Part shown: positions 43,307 to 51,351 of the stretch, piece after piece
Layout: every line of letters starts with the position of its first letter
Position numbering within the stretch: the stretch's first letter is position 1
Assembly (NCBI RefSeq): GCF_001005085.2
Contig: NZ_LBMU02000023.1
Location: forward strand, 1-64,000
Direction of reading: 5' to 3'
Origin: Streptomyces humi
Lineage (GTDB): Bacteria > Actinomycetota > Actinomycetes > Streptomycetales > Streptomycetaceae
DNA length: 64,000 nucleotides
Position numbers and translations under genes: made by a program
The notes under the pieces: generated by a model
What the model was told of the DNA's origin: nothing
Databases searched by the model: none
The model's input: the letters and a program-made list of their open reading frames with translations, nothing else

Positions 43307-43323
43307 AGGTTTGAGCGGGGTAC
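43299..43323 (+). promoter_or_regulatory. Sigma-B-like promoter candidate of the gas vesicle operon
   Basis: GAATG at 43299-43303, a 14-base spacer and GGGTAC at 43318-43323 match the GNNTN-N14-16-GGGTAY consensus of the Streptomyces SigB/SigF group. Transcription would start near 43330, 20 bases before gvpO. The first half lies in the last codons of the polymerase gene. Sigma-B control of streptomycete gas vesicle genes in osmotic stress is recalled from the literature, not checked. Confidence 0.5.
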
Positions 43324-43351
43324 CTCCGGCCACTCGGACAAAGAGGTGGCC

Positions 43352-43714
43352 ATGACGAACACACACAACACGTCAGAGACACACAATTCACGCCAGGAAC
43401 GCAACCGCGACAAGGAACCCGACACGGCCGCGCACAACCGGCCGGGCCCCATGGACGTACTGCGTCAGGCACGCGCCCAGCTCGCCGAACTCACCGGCAT
43501 GGCCGCCGAGTCGGTGTCGTCCTTCGAACAGACGGAGGACGGCTGGGCGTTGGAGGTCGAGGTGCTCGAACTCCCCAGGGTGCCCGACACGATGAGCCTG
43601 ATGGCGAGCTACCAGGTCGAACTCGACCCGCAGGGGCAGCTCACCGGGTACCGGCGGGTCCGCCGCTACGAGCGCGGACGTGCCGACACCGCGCACAGGC
43701 CAGGCGGCCGCTAG
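43352..43714 (+). CDS. gvpO: Gas vesicle protein GvpO
   Basis: 120 aa. The N-terminal 40 residues are polar and probably disordered. The rest is the GvpO core: [41 protein letters not shown] and [24 protein letters not shown]. In halophiles GvpO is needed for gas vesicle formation and is thought to be regulatory. The ATG at 43352 has AGAGG 5 bases upstream; a GTG at 43346 is possible. It leads the cluster behind the sigma-B-like promoter. Confidence 0.93.
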   Translation: MTNTHNTSETHNSRQERNRDKEPDTAAHNRPGPMDVLRQARAQLAELTGMAAESVSSFEQTEDGWALEVEVLELPRVPDTMSLMASYQVELDPQGQLTGYRRVRRYERGRADTAHRPGGR

Positions 43715-43766
43715 ACCGCCCGCCCGCGACCACGGACGGTTCCCACGACAAGGAGGTCGGACAGGC

Positions 43767-44195
43767 ATGACCGTAGTACCCGCACAACAGACCGGCGGAG
43801 GCGGCTCCAGCGGCCTCTACGACGTGCTCGAACTCGTTCTCGACCGAGGACTGGTCATCGACGCGTTCGTGCGGGTCTCCCTCGTCGGCATCGAGATCCT
43901 GAAGATCGACGTACGCGTCGTCGTCGCCAGCGTCGACACGTATCTCCGCTTCGCCGAGGCCTGCAACCGGCTCGACCTCGAGTCGGGCCCCAACAAGAGC
44001 CCGGGCCTGCCCGAGATCGTGGGTGAGGTCACCGAGTCCGGCGCCCGCGGGAAGTCCAAGGGCGCGCTGTCCGGCGCCGCGCAGACCATCTCCGACGCCT
44101 TCCAGCAGGCCCGCGACGAGCACTCGGGCGAGACCGAGTCCCGGCCGCGTGCGCGCAAGTCGACCGCGTCCCGCCGGAAGGAGGAGCAGGAGTGA
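43767..44195 (+). CDS. gvpA: Gas vesicle structural protein GvpA
   Basis: 142 aa. The GvpA core covers about residues 14-75: [50 protein letters not shown]. In vesicles this protein assembles into the ribbed wall. The Streptomyces protein has an added C-terminal tail of about 65 polar residues, unlike the 70-residue cyanobacterial type. ATG has AGGAGG 11 bases upstream. gvpF overlaps its stop by 4 bases. Confidence 0.93.
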   Translation: MTVVPAQQTGGGGSSGLYDVLELVLDRGLVIDAFVRVSLVGIEILKIDVRVVVASVDTYLRFAEACNRLDLESGPNKSPGLPEIVGEVTESGARGKSKGALSGAAQTISDAFQQARDEHSGETESRPRARKSTASRRKEEQE

Positions 44196-44965
44196 GTACG
44201 TACGTCTACGGCATCACGGCCGCGGCACACCCCTCCCTGCCCGAGGGCATGGGCGGGGTGGGCGATCCGCCGTGCCCGGTCCGGGTGATCACCGAGGGTG
44301 AGCTGTCCGCGGTGGTCAGTGAGGCTCCCGAAGGGCTGCGGCCCAAGCGCCGGGACCTCCTCGCCCATCAGAACGTGCTGGCCGAGGCGGGTGGCGGCGG
44401 CTGCGTGCTGCCGATGCGGTTCGGCAGCGTCGCCCCCGACGACCAGACCGTCGCGGGCGTGCTCGCCGAACGCGCCGACCACTATCTGGAACGGCTGCGC
44501 ACGCTCGACGGCAGGGTCGAGTACAACGTCAAGGCCAGCCACATCGAGGACGCCGTGCTGCATCGCGTGATGTCCGAGAACGCGGACCTGCGCGCCCTCG
44601 CCGAGTCCAACCGGCAGTCCGGTGGCGGAAGCTACGAGAGCCGGCTCCAGCTCGGCGAGATGGTGGCGGCCGCCGTCCAGGCCCGGGAGGCCGAGGACGC
44701 GGTGGAGGTGGAGCGGGCACTGGAGCCGAAGGCCGCGGCCGTCAGCGTGGGCCCCGAGTCGACCGGCTGGCTCGCCAACCTGTCGTTCCTGGTGGACCGG
44801 GCCGAGGCCGAGAAGTTCATCGCCGAGGTCGACCGGCTGCGCAACAGCCATCCGCACCTCGACGTGCGGATCAACGGCCCGCTCCCGCCGTACAGCTTTG
44901 TCGAACCCGGGCCCTCCGAGCCCGCGGGCACCATCGCCGGCGGTGCGGAGGGCGGTCAGGAGTAA
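44192..44965 (+). CDS. gvpF: Gas vesicle protein GvpF (GvpF/GvpL family)
   Basis: 257 aa of the two-domain GvpF/L family, a minor vesicle or assembly protein. N-terminal domain [16 protein letters not shown] to [12 protein letters not shown]-terminal domain with [19 protein letters not shown] and the end [13 protein letters not shown] typical of the family. GTG start, overlapping gvpA. A second member of the family, gvpL, lies downstream in the cluster. Confidence 0.93.
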   Translation: MSTYVYGITAAAHPSLPEGMGGVGDPPCPVRVITEGELSAVVSEAPEGLRPKRRDLLAHQNVLAEAGGGGCVLPMRFGSVAPDDQTVAGVLAERADHYLERLRTLDGRVEYNVKASHIEDAVLHRVMSENADLRALAESNRQSGGGSYESRLQLGEMVAAAVQAREAEDAVEVERALEPKAAAVSVGPESTGWLANLSFLVDRAEAEKFIAEVDRLRNSHPHLDVRINGPLPPYSFVEPGPSEPAGTIAGGAEGGQE

Positions 44966-44970
44966 GGCTC

Positions 44971-45234
44971 ATGGGACTCGTCAAGGAGCTGCTGCTGCTG
45001 CCGTTCGCGCCTGTGCGCGGCAGCGCCTGGGTCATCGAGCAGGTGGTGAACGAGGCGGAGCGGATCTACTACGACCCCGCTACCGTCCGGGCCGAACTGG
45101 GCCGCCTGGAAGAGCGGCTGGAGGCCGGCGAGATCGACGAGGAGGAGTTCGACCGGGCCGAGGACGAACTCCTCGACCGGCTGGAGACCGCCCTGCGCAA
45201 TGACGTGGGGCACGGCAATGGGACGCATATATGA
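44971..45234 (+). CDS. gvpG: Gas vesicle protein GvpG
   Basis: 87 aa, mostly helical and acidic. Family marks: LVKELLLLPFAPVRGSAWVIEQVVNEAERIYYDPATVRAEL and the coiled-coil-like EERLEAGEIDEEEFDRAEDELLDRL. GvpG is thought to be a helper in early assembly. It is the only junction from F to K with a gap (5 bases after gvpF); the next gene overlaps it by 4 bases. Confidence 0.92.
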   Translation: MGLVKELLLLPFAPVRGSAWVIEQVVNEAERIYYDPATVRAELGRLEERLEAGEIDEEEFDRAEDELLDRLETALRNDVGHGNGTHI

Positions 45235-45890
45235 ATCGCATGGGACTGGGCCTCGCGATCGGGGCCGGATATCTCCTGGGCAGGACCAAGAAGCTCAAAA
45301 TGGCCGTCGCCGTGGGTTCGCTGGTGGCGGGCAAGCGGCTGAACCTGGGCCCGAAGGCCCTGCTGGACCTCGCCAACCAGCAACTGCGGGCCAACCCGCA
45401 GTTCAAGGAGATCGGCGACCAGTTGCGCCAGGACCTGCGCGGGGTCGGCAAGGCCGCCTCCGGTGCCATGGTCGAACGCCAGCTGGACGCCTTCGCCGAC
45501 CGGCTGCACGGCCGTACCGAACAGGTACGCGACCAGTTGGCCGGCGTCGTACCGGACACCGGCGACCTCGGTCTCGGCGGCGGCCGGTCCGACAAGGACG
45601 CCGAGGACGCCGAGGACACCGAGGACACCGAGGACGCCACGGACGAAAACACCGGGGCGGAGAACGGCAGGGCCGAGGACGACGGGTCCGAGGACGAGCG
45701 TGGGCGGCGGGACAGGGCGCCCGCGAAGAAGGCGGCGAAGAAGGCCCCGGCCAAGCAGGCCGCGGCGAAGAAGGCGCCCGCCAAGAAGGCTCCGGCCCGG
45801 AAGGCGCCCGCCAAGAAGGCCGCACAGGGCCGCGCCGCTGCCAAGAAGACGGCCGGCCGCGCCCGGCCGAAGGGAGGCGGTGACCGATGA
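45231..45890 (+). CDS. gvpY: Streptomycete gas vesicle cluster protein GvpY, basic tail
   Basis: 219 aa. The N-terminus is glycine/hydrophobic (GLGLAIGAGYLLGRTKKLKMAVAVGSLVAG), then an amphipathic helix region to about 110, an acidic linker (DAEDAEDTEDTEDATDE) and a tail of about 60 residues of Lys/Ala/Pro repeats (APAKKAAKKAPAKQAAAKKA) like histone H1. The product has no known function; the name follows the streptomycete gvpOAFGYZJLSK order. The basic tail could bind DNA or the acidic tail of GvpZ. It overlaps gvpG and gvpZ by 4 bases each. Confidence 0.85.
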   Translation: MNRMGLGLAIGAGYLLGRTKKLKMAVAVGSLVAGKRLNLGPKALLDLANQQLRANPQFKEIGDQLRQDLRGVGKAASGAMVERQLDAFADRLHGRTEQVRDQLAGVVPDTGDLGLGGGRSDKDAEDAEDTEDTEDATDENTGAENGRAEDDGSEDERGRRDRAPAKKAAKKAPAKQAAAKKAPAKKAPARKAPAKKAAQGRAAAKKTAGRARPKGGGDR

Positions 45891-46993
45891 ACACCGGACC
45901 GATCGGCAACGCGGCCCGCTCCGAGGCCGCCGACCGCCTGAAGGCGGAACTCCAGGAGTACCTCGCCGCCCAGGCCCAGCGTCTGCTGATGGGCGCGGGA
46001 ACCAAACTCGGCGAGGCCACCGGCAAACTGAACGACATCGCCGAGGGCAACAGCCCCGGCTTCGGCAAGCTCGCCCTCGACGCCGGCCGCAAGGTGGCCG
46101 AGGGCAAGGGGCCCGTGCGTTCCGCCCTGGAACTCGGCTTCTCCCACGCCAAGGACACCGTCATGGACAAGGTGAAGAACCTGGGGGGCGGCAAGGGCAA
46201 GGGGAAGGGCAAGGGCTCGGGGCAGAAGCCGACCGTCATCATCGAATCCGTCGACGTCGGCGTCCCGGTGCGCACGGCCTACGACCAGTGGACCCGCTAC
46301 CAGGACTTCAGCACCTTCGCCAAGGGCGTCAAGAGCGCCGGCCGGGCCGACGACACCACGTCGGACTGGCAGGGCAAGATCTGGTGGTCCAGCCGCAGCT
46401 GGAAGGGGAAGACGCTGGAGCAGGTCCCCGACTACCGCATCCAGTGGTCGTCGGAGGGCGCCAAGGGCACCCACAAGGGTGTCGTGACCTTCCACCGGCT
46501 CGACGACAACCTCACCCGCATCCTGCTGGTGATCGAGTACTACCCCAGCGGCTTCTTCGAGAAGACCGCCAACATCTGGCGCGCCTCCGGCCGCCGCGCC
46601 CGGCTCGACCTGAAGCACTACGCCCGCCACATCTCCATGAAGGGAGAGGTGGACGACGGCTGGCGCGGCGAGATCCGCGACGGCGAGGTCGTCGTCAGCC
46701 ACGAGGACGCCCTGGCCGAGGAGGAGAACGCCGAGGACGAGAACGCCGAGGGGCAGGACGAGGAGTCCTACGAGGGCGAGGAACCCTACGACGAGGCGGA
46801 GGAGGGCCCGGAGGAGGACGATGAGGAGGAGACCGAAGAGTCCGACGAGTCCGGGGAGCCCGAGGAGTACGAAGCCGAGGACGCCGAGGGCGCCGAGGAC
46901 GAGGACTACGAGGAGGACGAGGAGGGCGAGGAGGAACCTGAGGACGAACTGGAGGACGAGGACGAGTACGCCGAGTCCGGGAGCCGTCGATGA
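45887..46993 (+). CDS. gvpZ: Streptomycete gas vesicle cluster protein GvpZ: SRPBCC domain with long acidic tail
   Basis: 368 aa. Residues about 1-110 are helical with a Gly/Lys run (GGGKGKGKGKG). Residues about 118-265 form an SRPBCC (START-like) domain: VIIESVDVGVPVRTAYDQWTRYQDFSTFAKGV and FHRLDDNLTRILLVIEYYP. Residues about 271-368 are an almost pure Glu/Asp tail. The acidic tail follows directly on the basic tail of the neighbouring gvpY product, which suggests the two proteins pair; this is inference. Role in vesicle making unknown. ATG has GGGAGG upstream. Confidence 0.85.
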   Translation: MNTGPIGNAARSEAADRLKAELQEYLAAQAQRLLMGAGTKLGEATGKLNDIAEGNSPGFGKLALDAGRKVAEGKGPVRSALELGFSHAKDTVMDKVKNLGGGKGKGKGKGSGQKPTVIIESVDVGVPVRTAYDQWTRYQDFSTFAKGVKSAGRADDTTSDWQGKIWWSSRSWKGKTLEQVPDYRIQWSSEGAKGTHKGVVTFHRLDDNLTRILLVIEYYPSGFFEKTANIWRASGRRARLDLKHYARHISMKGEVDDGWRGEIRDGEVVVSHEDALAEEENAEDENAEGQDEESYEGEEPYDEAEEGPEEDDEEETEESDESGEPEEYEAEDAEGAEDEDYEEDEEGEEEPEDELEDEDEYAESGSRR

Positions 46994-47334
46994 CGATGGC
47001 CGGTCGGCTGCCCGAGCCGTACGGACGTGACGGGGGCGGGGCGAACCTCGCGGACATCCTGGAGCGCGTCCTCGACAAGGGCATCGTGATCGCCGGCGAC
47101 ATCAGGATCAACCTGCTCGACATCGAACTGCTCACCATCAAGCTTCGCCTGGTCGTCGCCTCGGTCGACCGGGCGAAGGAGATGGGCATCGACTGGTGGG
47201 AGCACGACCCGGAGCTGTCCACCCGGGCCCGGAGCGACCAGCTCACCAGGGAGAACCACGAGCTGCGGGAGCGGCTCGCGGCCCTGGAGGCGCTGGAGGC
47301 GGGCCGCGGACAGCACCAGAAGGAGGACGGATGA
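46990..47334 (+). CDS. gvpJ: Gas vesicle protein GvpJ (GvpA-like minor protein)
   Basis: 114 aa. GvpA-type core NLADILERVLDKGIVIAGDIRINLLDIELLTIKLRLVVASVDRAKEMGIDWW, the last WW-containing end being the GvpJ/M form. The C-terminal third is a helix with ENHELRERLAALEALEAG. It is a likely wall nucleation or tip component. ATG overlaps the gvpZ stop. Confidence 0.92.
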   Translation: MTMAGRLPEPYGRDGGGANLADILERVLDKGIVIAGDIRINLLDIELLTIKLRLVVASVDRAKEMGIDWWEHDPELSTRARSDQLTRENHELRERLAALEALEAGRGQHQKEDG

Positions 47335-48122
47335 CCGCTCAGGGCGGACTCCGCTACGTCTACGCCGTCTGCCGCCCCTTCGAGGCGGCCCTTCAGGCCC
47401 AGCTCACCGGCGTGGGCGGCACCCCGCCGGGGCTGCTCAGGCACCACGGCCTGGTCGCCGTCGTCAGTACGGTCCCCGAACGGGACTTCTCCGAGGCGCC
47501 GCTGCGCGACCATCTGGAGGACCTGGACTGGCTCGCCGCGACCGCCCGGGCCCACCAGGGCGTGATCGACGCGCTCACCACGGTGACGACCCCGCTGCCG
47601 CTCCGGCTCGCCACCGTCTTCCGGGACGACAGCGGCGTACGGACCATGATGGAGAGCCGCGAGGACGACTTCCTGCACACCCTCGACCGGCTCGAAGGCC
47701 GGGTCGAGTGGGGTGTGAAGCTGTATGCCGAGCCGTCGGAGCCCGACCGGCCGCCGACGCCCGCCGGGCGGCCCGCCAGCGGTCGTGACTACCTGCGGCA
47801 GCGGCGGTCACAGACCCGTGAGCACGAGGAGAAATGGCAGGCGGCCGAGGAGTTCGCCCGTTCGCTGCACGAGCGTCTTTCCGAGCGTGCCGAGGATTCC
47901 CGGCTGCACCCGCCGCAGAACGCCTCGCTGTCCGGGGTCGCAGGGCAGAACCTGCTCAACGCCGCTTATCTGGTGCGGCGCGCGGATTCCGAGGAATTCG
48001 TGGAACTGGTCGACCGTACGAAGGACGAGGCTCCGGGAATGCGCGTGGAACTCACCGGGCCGTGGGCCGCGTACTCCTTCACCGAACCTGTGGAGGCGAC
48101 GCGGCGGGAGGAGTCCCGGTGA
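47331..48122 (+). CDS. gvpL: Gas vesicle protein GvpL (GvpF/GvpL family)
   Basis: 263 aa, the second GvpF/L member in the cluster. YVYAVCRPFEAALQAQLTGVGG start, PLPLRLATVFRDDSG in the middle, SGVAGQNLLNAAYLVRRADSEEFVELVDRTK and ELTGPWAAYSFTEP at the end. It is more polar and arginine-rich in the middle than GvpF. ATG overlaps the gvpJ stop; gvpS overlaps its end. In-frame upstream codons to 47196 are shadow sequence. Confidence 0.93.
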   Translation: MTAQGGLRYVYAVCRPFEAALQAQLTGVGGTPPGLLRHHGLVAVVSTVPERDFSEAPLRDHLEDLDWLAATARAHQGVIDALTTVTTPLPLRLATVFRDDSGVRTMMESREDDFLHTLDRLEGRVEWGVKLYAEPSEPDRPPTPAGRPASGRDYLRQRRSQTREHEEKWQAAEEFARSLHERLSERAEDSRLHPPQNASLSGVAGQNLLNAAYLVRRADSEEFVELVDRTKDEAPGMRVELTGPWAAYSFTEPVEATRREESR

Positions 48123-48307
48123 CCGTCGTCGAACGCCGTGAGGTCGCCCTGGTCGACCTGCTCGACCGGCTGCTGGCCGGCGGGGTCGTCATCACCGGCG
48201 ACATCACCCTGCGCATCGCGGACGTCGACCTCGTCCGCATCGACCTCAACGCGCTGATCAGCTCGGTCAACGCCCAAGTGCCCGCACCCTGGGGGGAGCC
48301 GACGTGA
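48119..48307 (+). CDS. gvpS: Gas vesicle protein GvpS (GvpA-like)
   Basis: 62 aa GvpA-type small protein: EVALVDLLDRLLAGGVVITGDITLRIADVDLVRIDLNALISSVNA. It has the bare core without the long tail seen in this GvpA. The GTG start overlaps the gvpL stop by 4 bases and gvpK overlaps its own end. It is likely a minor wall or cap component. Confidence 0.9.
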   Translation: MTVVERREVALVDLLDRLLAGGVVITGDITLRIADVDLVRIDLNALISSVNAQVPAPWGEPT

Positions 48308-48588
48308 GCGAGCACCGCAACCGGATGGACCTCGACCCTGACACGGTGGAGCGCGATCTGGTGAAACTCGTGCTGACGGTCGTGGAACTGCTGCGCCAGC
48401 TGATGGAACGGCAGGCGCTGCGCCGCTTCGACACCGGAGACCTCACCGAGCAGCAGGAGGAGCGGATCGGGCTCACCCTGATGCTCCTGGAGGACCGCAT
48501 GGCCGAGCTGCGGGACCGCTACGGACTGCGGCCCGAGGACCTCAATCTGGACCTCGGGCCGCTGGGACCACTACTGCCGCGCCGGTGA
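48304..48588 (+). CDS. gvpK: Gas vesicle protein GvpK
   Basis: 94 aa, helical: MDLDPDTVERDLVKLVLTVVELLRQLMERQALRRFDTGDLTEQQEERIGLTLMLLEDRM, the GvpK signature. It is an assembly helper. GTG start overlaps gvpS. It ends the gas vesicle cluster; an opposite-strand small gene follows after 20 bases. No clear terminator stem is seen. Confidence 0.92.
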   Translation: MSEHRNRMDLDPDTVERDLVKLVLTVVELLRQLMERQALRRFDTGDLTEQQEERIGLTLMLLEDRMAELRDRYGLRPEDLNLDLGPLGPLLPRR

Positions 48589-48608
48589 CCCGGCCGCTGT
48601 CGGCGGCT

Positions 48609-48779
48609 TCACCACCTGTACCAGCGGCCCCTGCCGCCGGCGCCGGTGGTGCCACGTACCAGGAATCCGAGCAGCCACACCACCAGGACGGCCAGCGCGA
48701 TCCACCAGAGCACTTTCACCGCGAACCCGGCGCCGAAGAGAATCAGCACCAGAAGCAGTACCAGCAGAATGGGAACCAT
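48609..48779 (-). CDS. Small hydrophobic membrane protein (56 aa)
   Basis: Translating the minus strand from ATG 48779 to TGA 48609 gives 56 residues: two hydrophobic segments (VPILLVLLLVLILFGAGFAV and WWIALAVLVVWLLGFLV) and a short basic Gly/Arg/Trp tail. It has AGGAGG 8 bases upstream, an excellent ribosome site. The layout is that of the widespread small actinobacterial hydrophobic proteins of unknown role. It is convergent with the gas vesicle operon. Confidence 0.8.
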   Translation of the reverse strand: MVPILLVLLLVLILFGAGFAVKVLWWIALAVLVVWLLGFLVRGTTGAGGRGRWYRW

Positions 48780-48827
48780 GGTCTGAACCTCCTGCGACCC
48801 GGGTTTCCCGAAATGCCGGAATCAGGC

Positions 48828-49643
48828 TCACTTGCGGCAGAGAATTTCCCCGTGCAGTACGGCGAACCAGCCGTCCTCCTGTTCCGCCCACTGCCGCCAG
48901 GCCGCCGAGATCGCCCGCAGCTCCGCGGTGGTCGCGTGCCCGCCCTCCGTGGCCCGCTCGGCGTAGGCCGAGGCGACCGTACGGTCCGCCCACAGCCCGC
49001 CCCACCACTGCCGTTCCTCCGTCGTGCTGTACGTCCAGGTGCCGGAGGTGGCCGTGATGTCGGTGAGTCCCGCCGCCAGCGCCCACGACTTCAGCCGCCG
49101 CCCGGCGTCCGGCTCGCCCCCGTTGGCCCGCGCCACCCGCCGGTACAGGGCCAGCCAGTCGTCCAGGCCGGGTACCGGCGGGTGCCAGGTCATCGCCGCG
49201 TAGTCCGAGTCGCGTACGGCGATGAAACCGCCCGGCTTGGTGACCCGGCGCATCTCGCGCAGCGCCTGCACCGGGTCACCCACGTGCTGGAGCACCTGGT
49301 GGGCGTGGACCACGCAGAAGGTGTCGTCCGGGTAGTCCAGCGCGTGCACGTCGGCGACCGCGAAGTCCACGTTCGACAGGCCGCGTGCCGCGGCGGTCGC
49401 CCGGGCCTGCTCCAGGATGTCCGGCGCCCGGTCGACACCGGTGACCCGCCCGTCCGGGACCAGCTCCGCCAGGTCGGCCGTGATCGTCCCGGGGCCGCAG
49501 CCGATGTCCAGGATCCGCATGTGCGGCTTCAGCGAGCCGAGCAGGTAGCCGGCCGAGTTGGCGGCGGTGCGCCAGGTGTGGGAACGCAGCACCGACTCGT
49601 GGTGCCCGTGCGTGTAGACAGCGGTCTCCTGCGGCTTCGACAT
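48828..49643 (-). CDS. Class I SAM-dependent methyltransferase (UbiE/MenG-like)
   Basis: 271 aa. Motif I is ILDIGCGPGTITADLAELVP (about 43-62), then VTGVDRAPDILEQAR, VHALDYPDDTFCVVHAHQVLQHVGDP and REMRRVTKPGGFIAVRDSDY, a full Methyltransf_11/25 set. The C-terminus is a helical cap with WWGGLWADR. ATG at 49643 has AAGGGG upstream. The methyl acceptor is unknown. Confidence 0.88.
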   Translation of the reverse strand: MSKPQETAVYTHGHHESVLRSHTWRTAANSAGYLLGSLKPHMRILDIGCGPGTITADLAELVPDGRVTGVDRAPDILEQARATAAARGLSNVDFAVADVHALDYPDDTFCVVHAHQVLQHVGDPVQALREMRRVTKPGGFIAVRDSDYAAMTWHPPVPGLDDWLALYRRVARANGGEPDAGRRLKSWALAAGLTDITATSGTWTYSTTEERQWWGGLWADRTVASAYAERATEGGHATTAELRAISAAWRQWAEQEDGWFAVLHGEILCRK

Positions 49644-49784
49644 GGCCCAACCCCTTCGCGTCACACCGGCGGACGGGGTCGGACGACCCCGTCCCGCGGT
49701 GTCCACGACGCTACGCCCGCATGCCGAATGATGAGACCCACGTTTTACGATGTGGACTGACGGTTCATCAGGAACGTTCGCGGA

Positions 49785-51272
49785 TCAGGGCAGCGGCCGG
49801 TACACGGTCAGCGCCTCCGGCAGCTTCTCCACGGTCATCTCACCGGACACGTCGATCACCTCGCCGTCGTAGGCGAGCGGGGTGCCGGCCGCGATACCGG
49901 TCAGGCTCAGCCGCCTGACCCGGGCCTCGGCATGTGCGGGGGAGCGGGTCAGCGGGCCCGCGAGGGCGGCGGAGAGCAGCCGCAGCGCGGGGTGCCGGCC
50001 GCCGTGCACCACCCGCACGTCGAGCTGCCCGTCCGCCAGGTCGGTGCGGCGGCCCGGGGCCAGCCCCATCCGGCGGTAGTGGCAGTTGCCGACGAACAGC
50101 AGCCACAACGGATGGGTCTCGCCGCGCAGTTCGACCTTCAGCGGATGCCGGTCCGTGCGCAGCACACGCACCGCGGCCAGCACCTCGGCGGGCCAGCTGC
50201 CGATCCGGTGCGCCCAGTGCTCCCGCTCCCGGACCAGCTCCGGATAGACGCCCAGGCTCAGGGTGTTCAGGAAGATGCCCTGACGCTCGCCGGCGGTGAA
50301 ACGGCCCACGTCCACCCGGACCGCCGCGCCTTCGCGCACCGCCCGGGCGAGACCTCGGCCGTCCTCCACGCTCAGGTCGTAGGCGAAGTGGTTGAGGGTG
50401 CCGCCGGGCAGCACCGCGAGCGGCAGCCCGTGGCGCAGGGCGGTGGCGGCGGCCGTGTTCACGGTACCGTCGCCACCGCACACCCCGAGCGCCTTGGCCC
50501 GCATCGCCGCCTTCTCCAACTCGGCCTTCACGTCGGCGGGTTCGCACTCCACCAGCTCCGCCTCCGGCAGCTCGTCGTGCAGCGCCTGCACCCGGTCGGA
50601 GCTGCCCGAGGCCCGGTTGGCGACCACCACCAGACCCTCCCCGCCGGGGAGTGCCGGGGCCTTCGCGAGAGGCCGGGGCGGCGGACCGGTCTGCGCCCGG
50701 GTCGGCACCAGCGCGCGGACGGCGAACGCGGCACCCACCCCCAGCGCGGCGCCCGCGAGCACATCGCTCGGGAAGTGCACGCCGGTGTACACCCGGGACA
50801 TGGCGACGGAGAACGCCACCGGCGCCACCGCCGCGCCCCATGCCGGGGACTCCAGGGCCACACCGGCCGCGAAGGCGGCCGCCGACGCGGCGTGCCCGGA
50901 CGGGAACGAGGTGGTGATCGGCTGCCGCTTCAGCTGCCGGGCCGCCGGGACCGGGTCGAGCAGCGGCCGCGGCCGGCGCACCGAGCGCTTCCCCAGCGTG
51001 TTGATGGTGAGCGAGGCCAGGGAGAGCGAGGCCAGGCCACGGGCGGCCGCCCGGCGGGCCCGCGGGGTGCGGGAGGCGGCCACCGCGGCGGCCGCCGCGA
51101 ACCACAGCACCCCGTGGTTGGCGCTGCGGCTCAGCCGGGGGAGCACCGGCTCGGCGAACGGCCAGTTCCGCTCGGCGGCCACCTCGAACAGGCGGGAGTC
51201 GAGGGCGAGCAGCCTGTCACGCAGCGCGTGCCGGCCGGGCTTCGGGACGGTCAGGTCGACATCTGGGCTCAT
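49785..51272 (-). CDS. PAP2 phosphatase fused to diacylglycerol kinase-type lipid kinase
   Basis: 495 aa in two parts. Residues about 1-195 are a PAP2 phosphatase with all three motifs: KRSVRRPRP, FPSGHAAS, and SRVYTGVHFPSD, in a helical membrane bundle. Residues about 215-495 are a DAGK/YegS-type lipid kinase with VVVANRASGSSD, CGGDGTVN and LPGGTLNHFAYDL. One half removes a lipid phosphate and the other can add one, so it may interconvert phosphatidate and diacylglycerol or act on polyprenyl or sphingoid lipids. ATG at 51272. It is divergent from a phosphatase gene by 79 bases. Confidence 0.92.
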   Translation of the reverse strand: MSPDVDLTVPKPGRHALRDRLLALDSRLFEVAAERNWPFAEPVLPRLSRSANHGVLWFAAAAAVAASRTPRARRAAARGLASLSLASLTINTLGKRSVRRPRPLLDPVPAARQLKRQPITTSFPSGHAASAAAFAAGVALESPAWGAAVAPVAFSVAMSRVYTGVHFPSDVLAGAALGVGAAFAVRALVPTRAQTGPPPRPLAKAPALPGGEGLVVVANRASGSSDRVQALHDELPEAELVECEPADVKAELEKAAMRAKALGVCGGDGTVNTAAATALRHGLPLAVLPGGTLNHFAYDLSVEDGRGLARAVREGAAVRVDVGRFTAGERQGIFLNTLSLGVYPELVREREHWAHRIGSWPAEVLAAVRVLRTDRHPLKVELRGETHPLWLLFVGNCHYRRMGLAPGRRTDLADGQLDVRVVHGGRHPALRLLSAALAGPLTRSPAHAEARVRRLSLTGIAAGTPLAYDGEVIDVSGEMTVEKLPEALTVYRPLP

Positions 51273-51351
51273 GCGGGTCCGGTTACCCTGAAGTGGCTGT
51301 TTCCTGCCCGCACGCGGTGCGGTCGAGTGAGAAGTGAGAGGAAACCCCCGG

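Noticed and set aside
45231..45890. Histone-H1-like nucleoid protein
   Set aside because: Only the tail resembles histone H1. The gene is locked by overlaps inside the gas vesicle operon, so it is assigned as GvpY.
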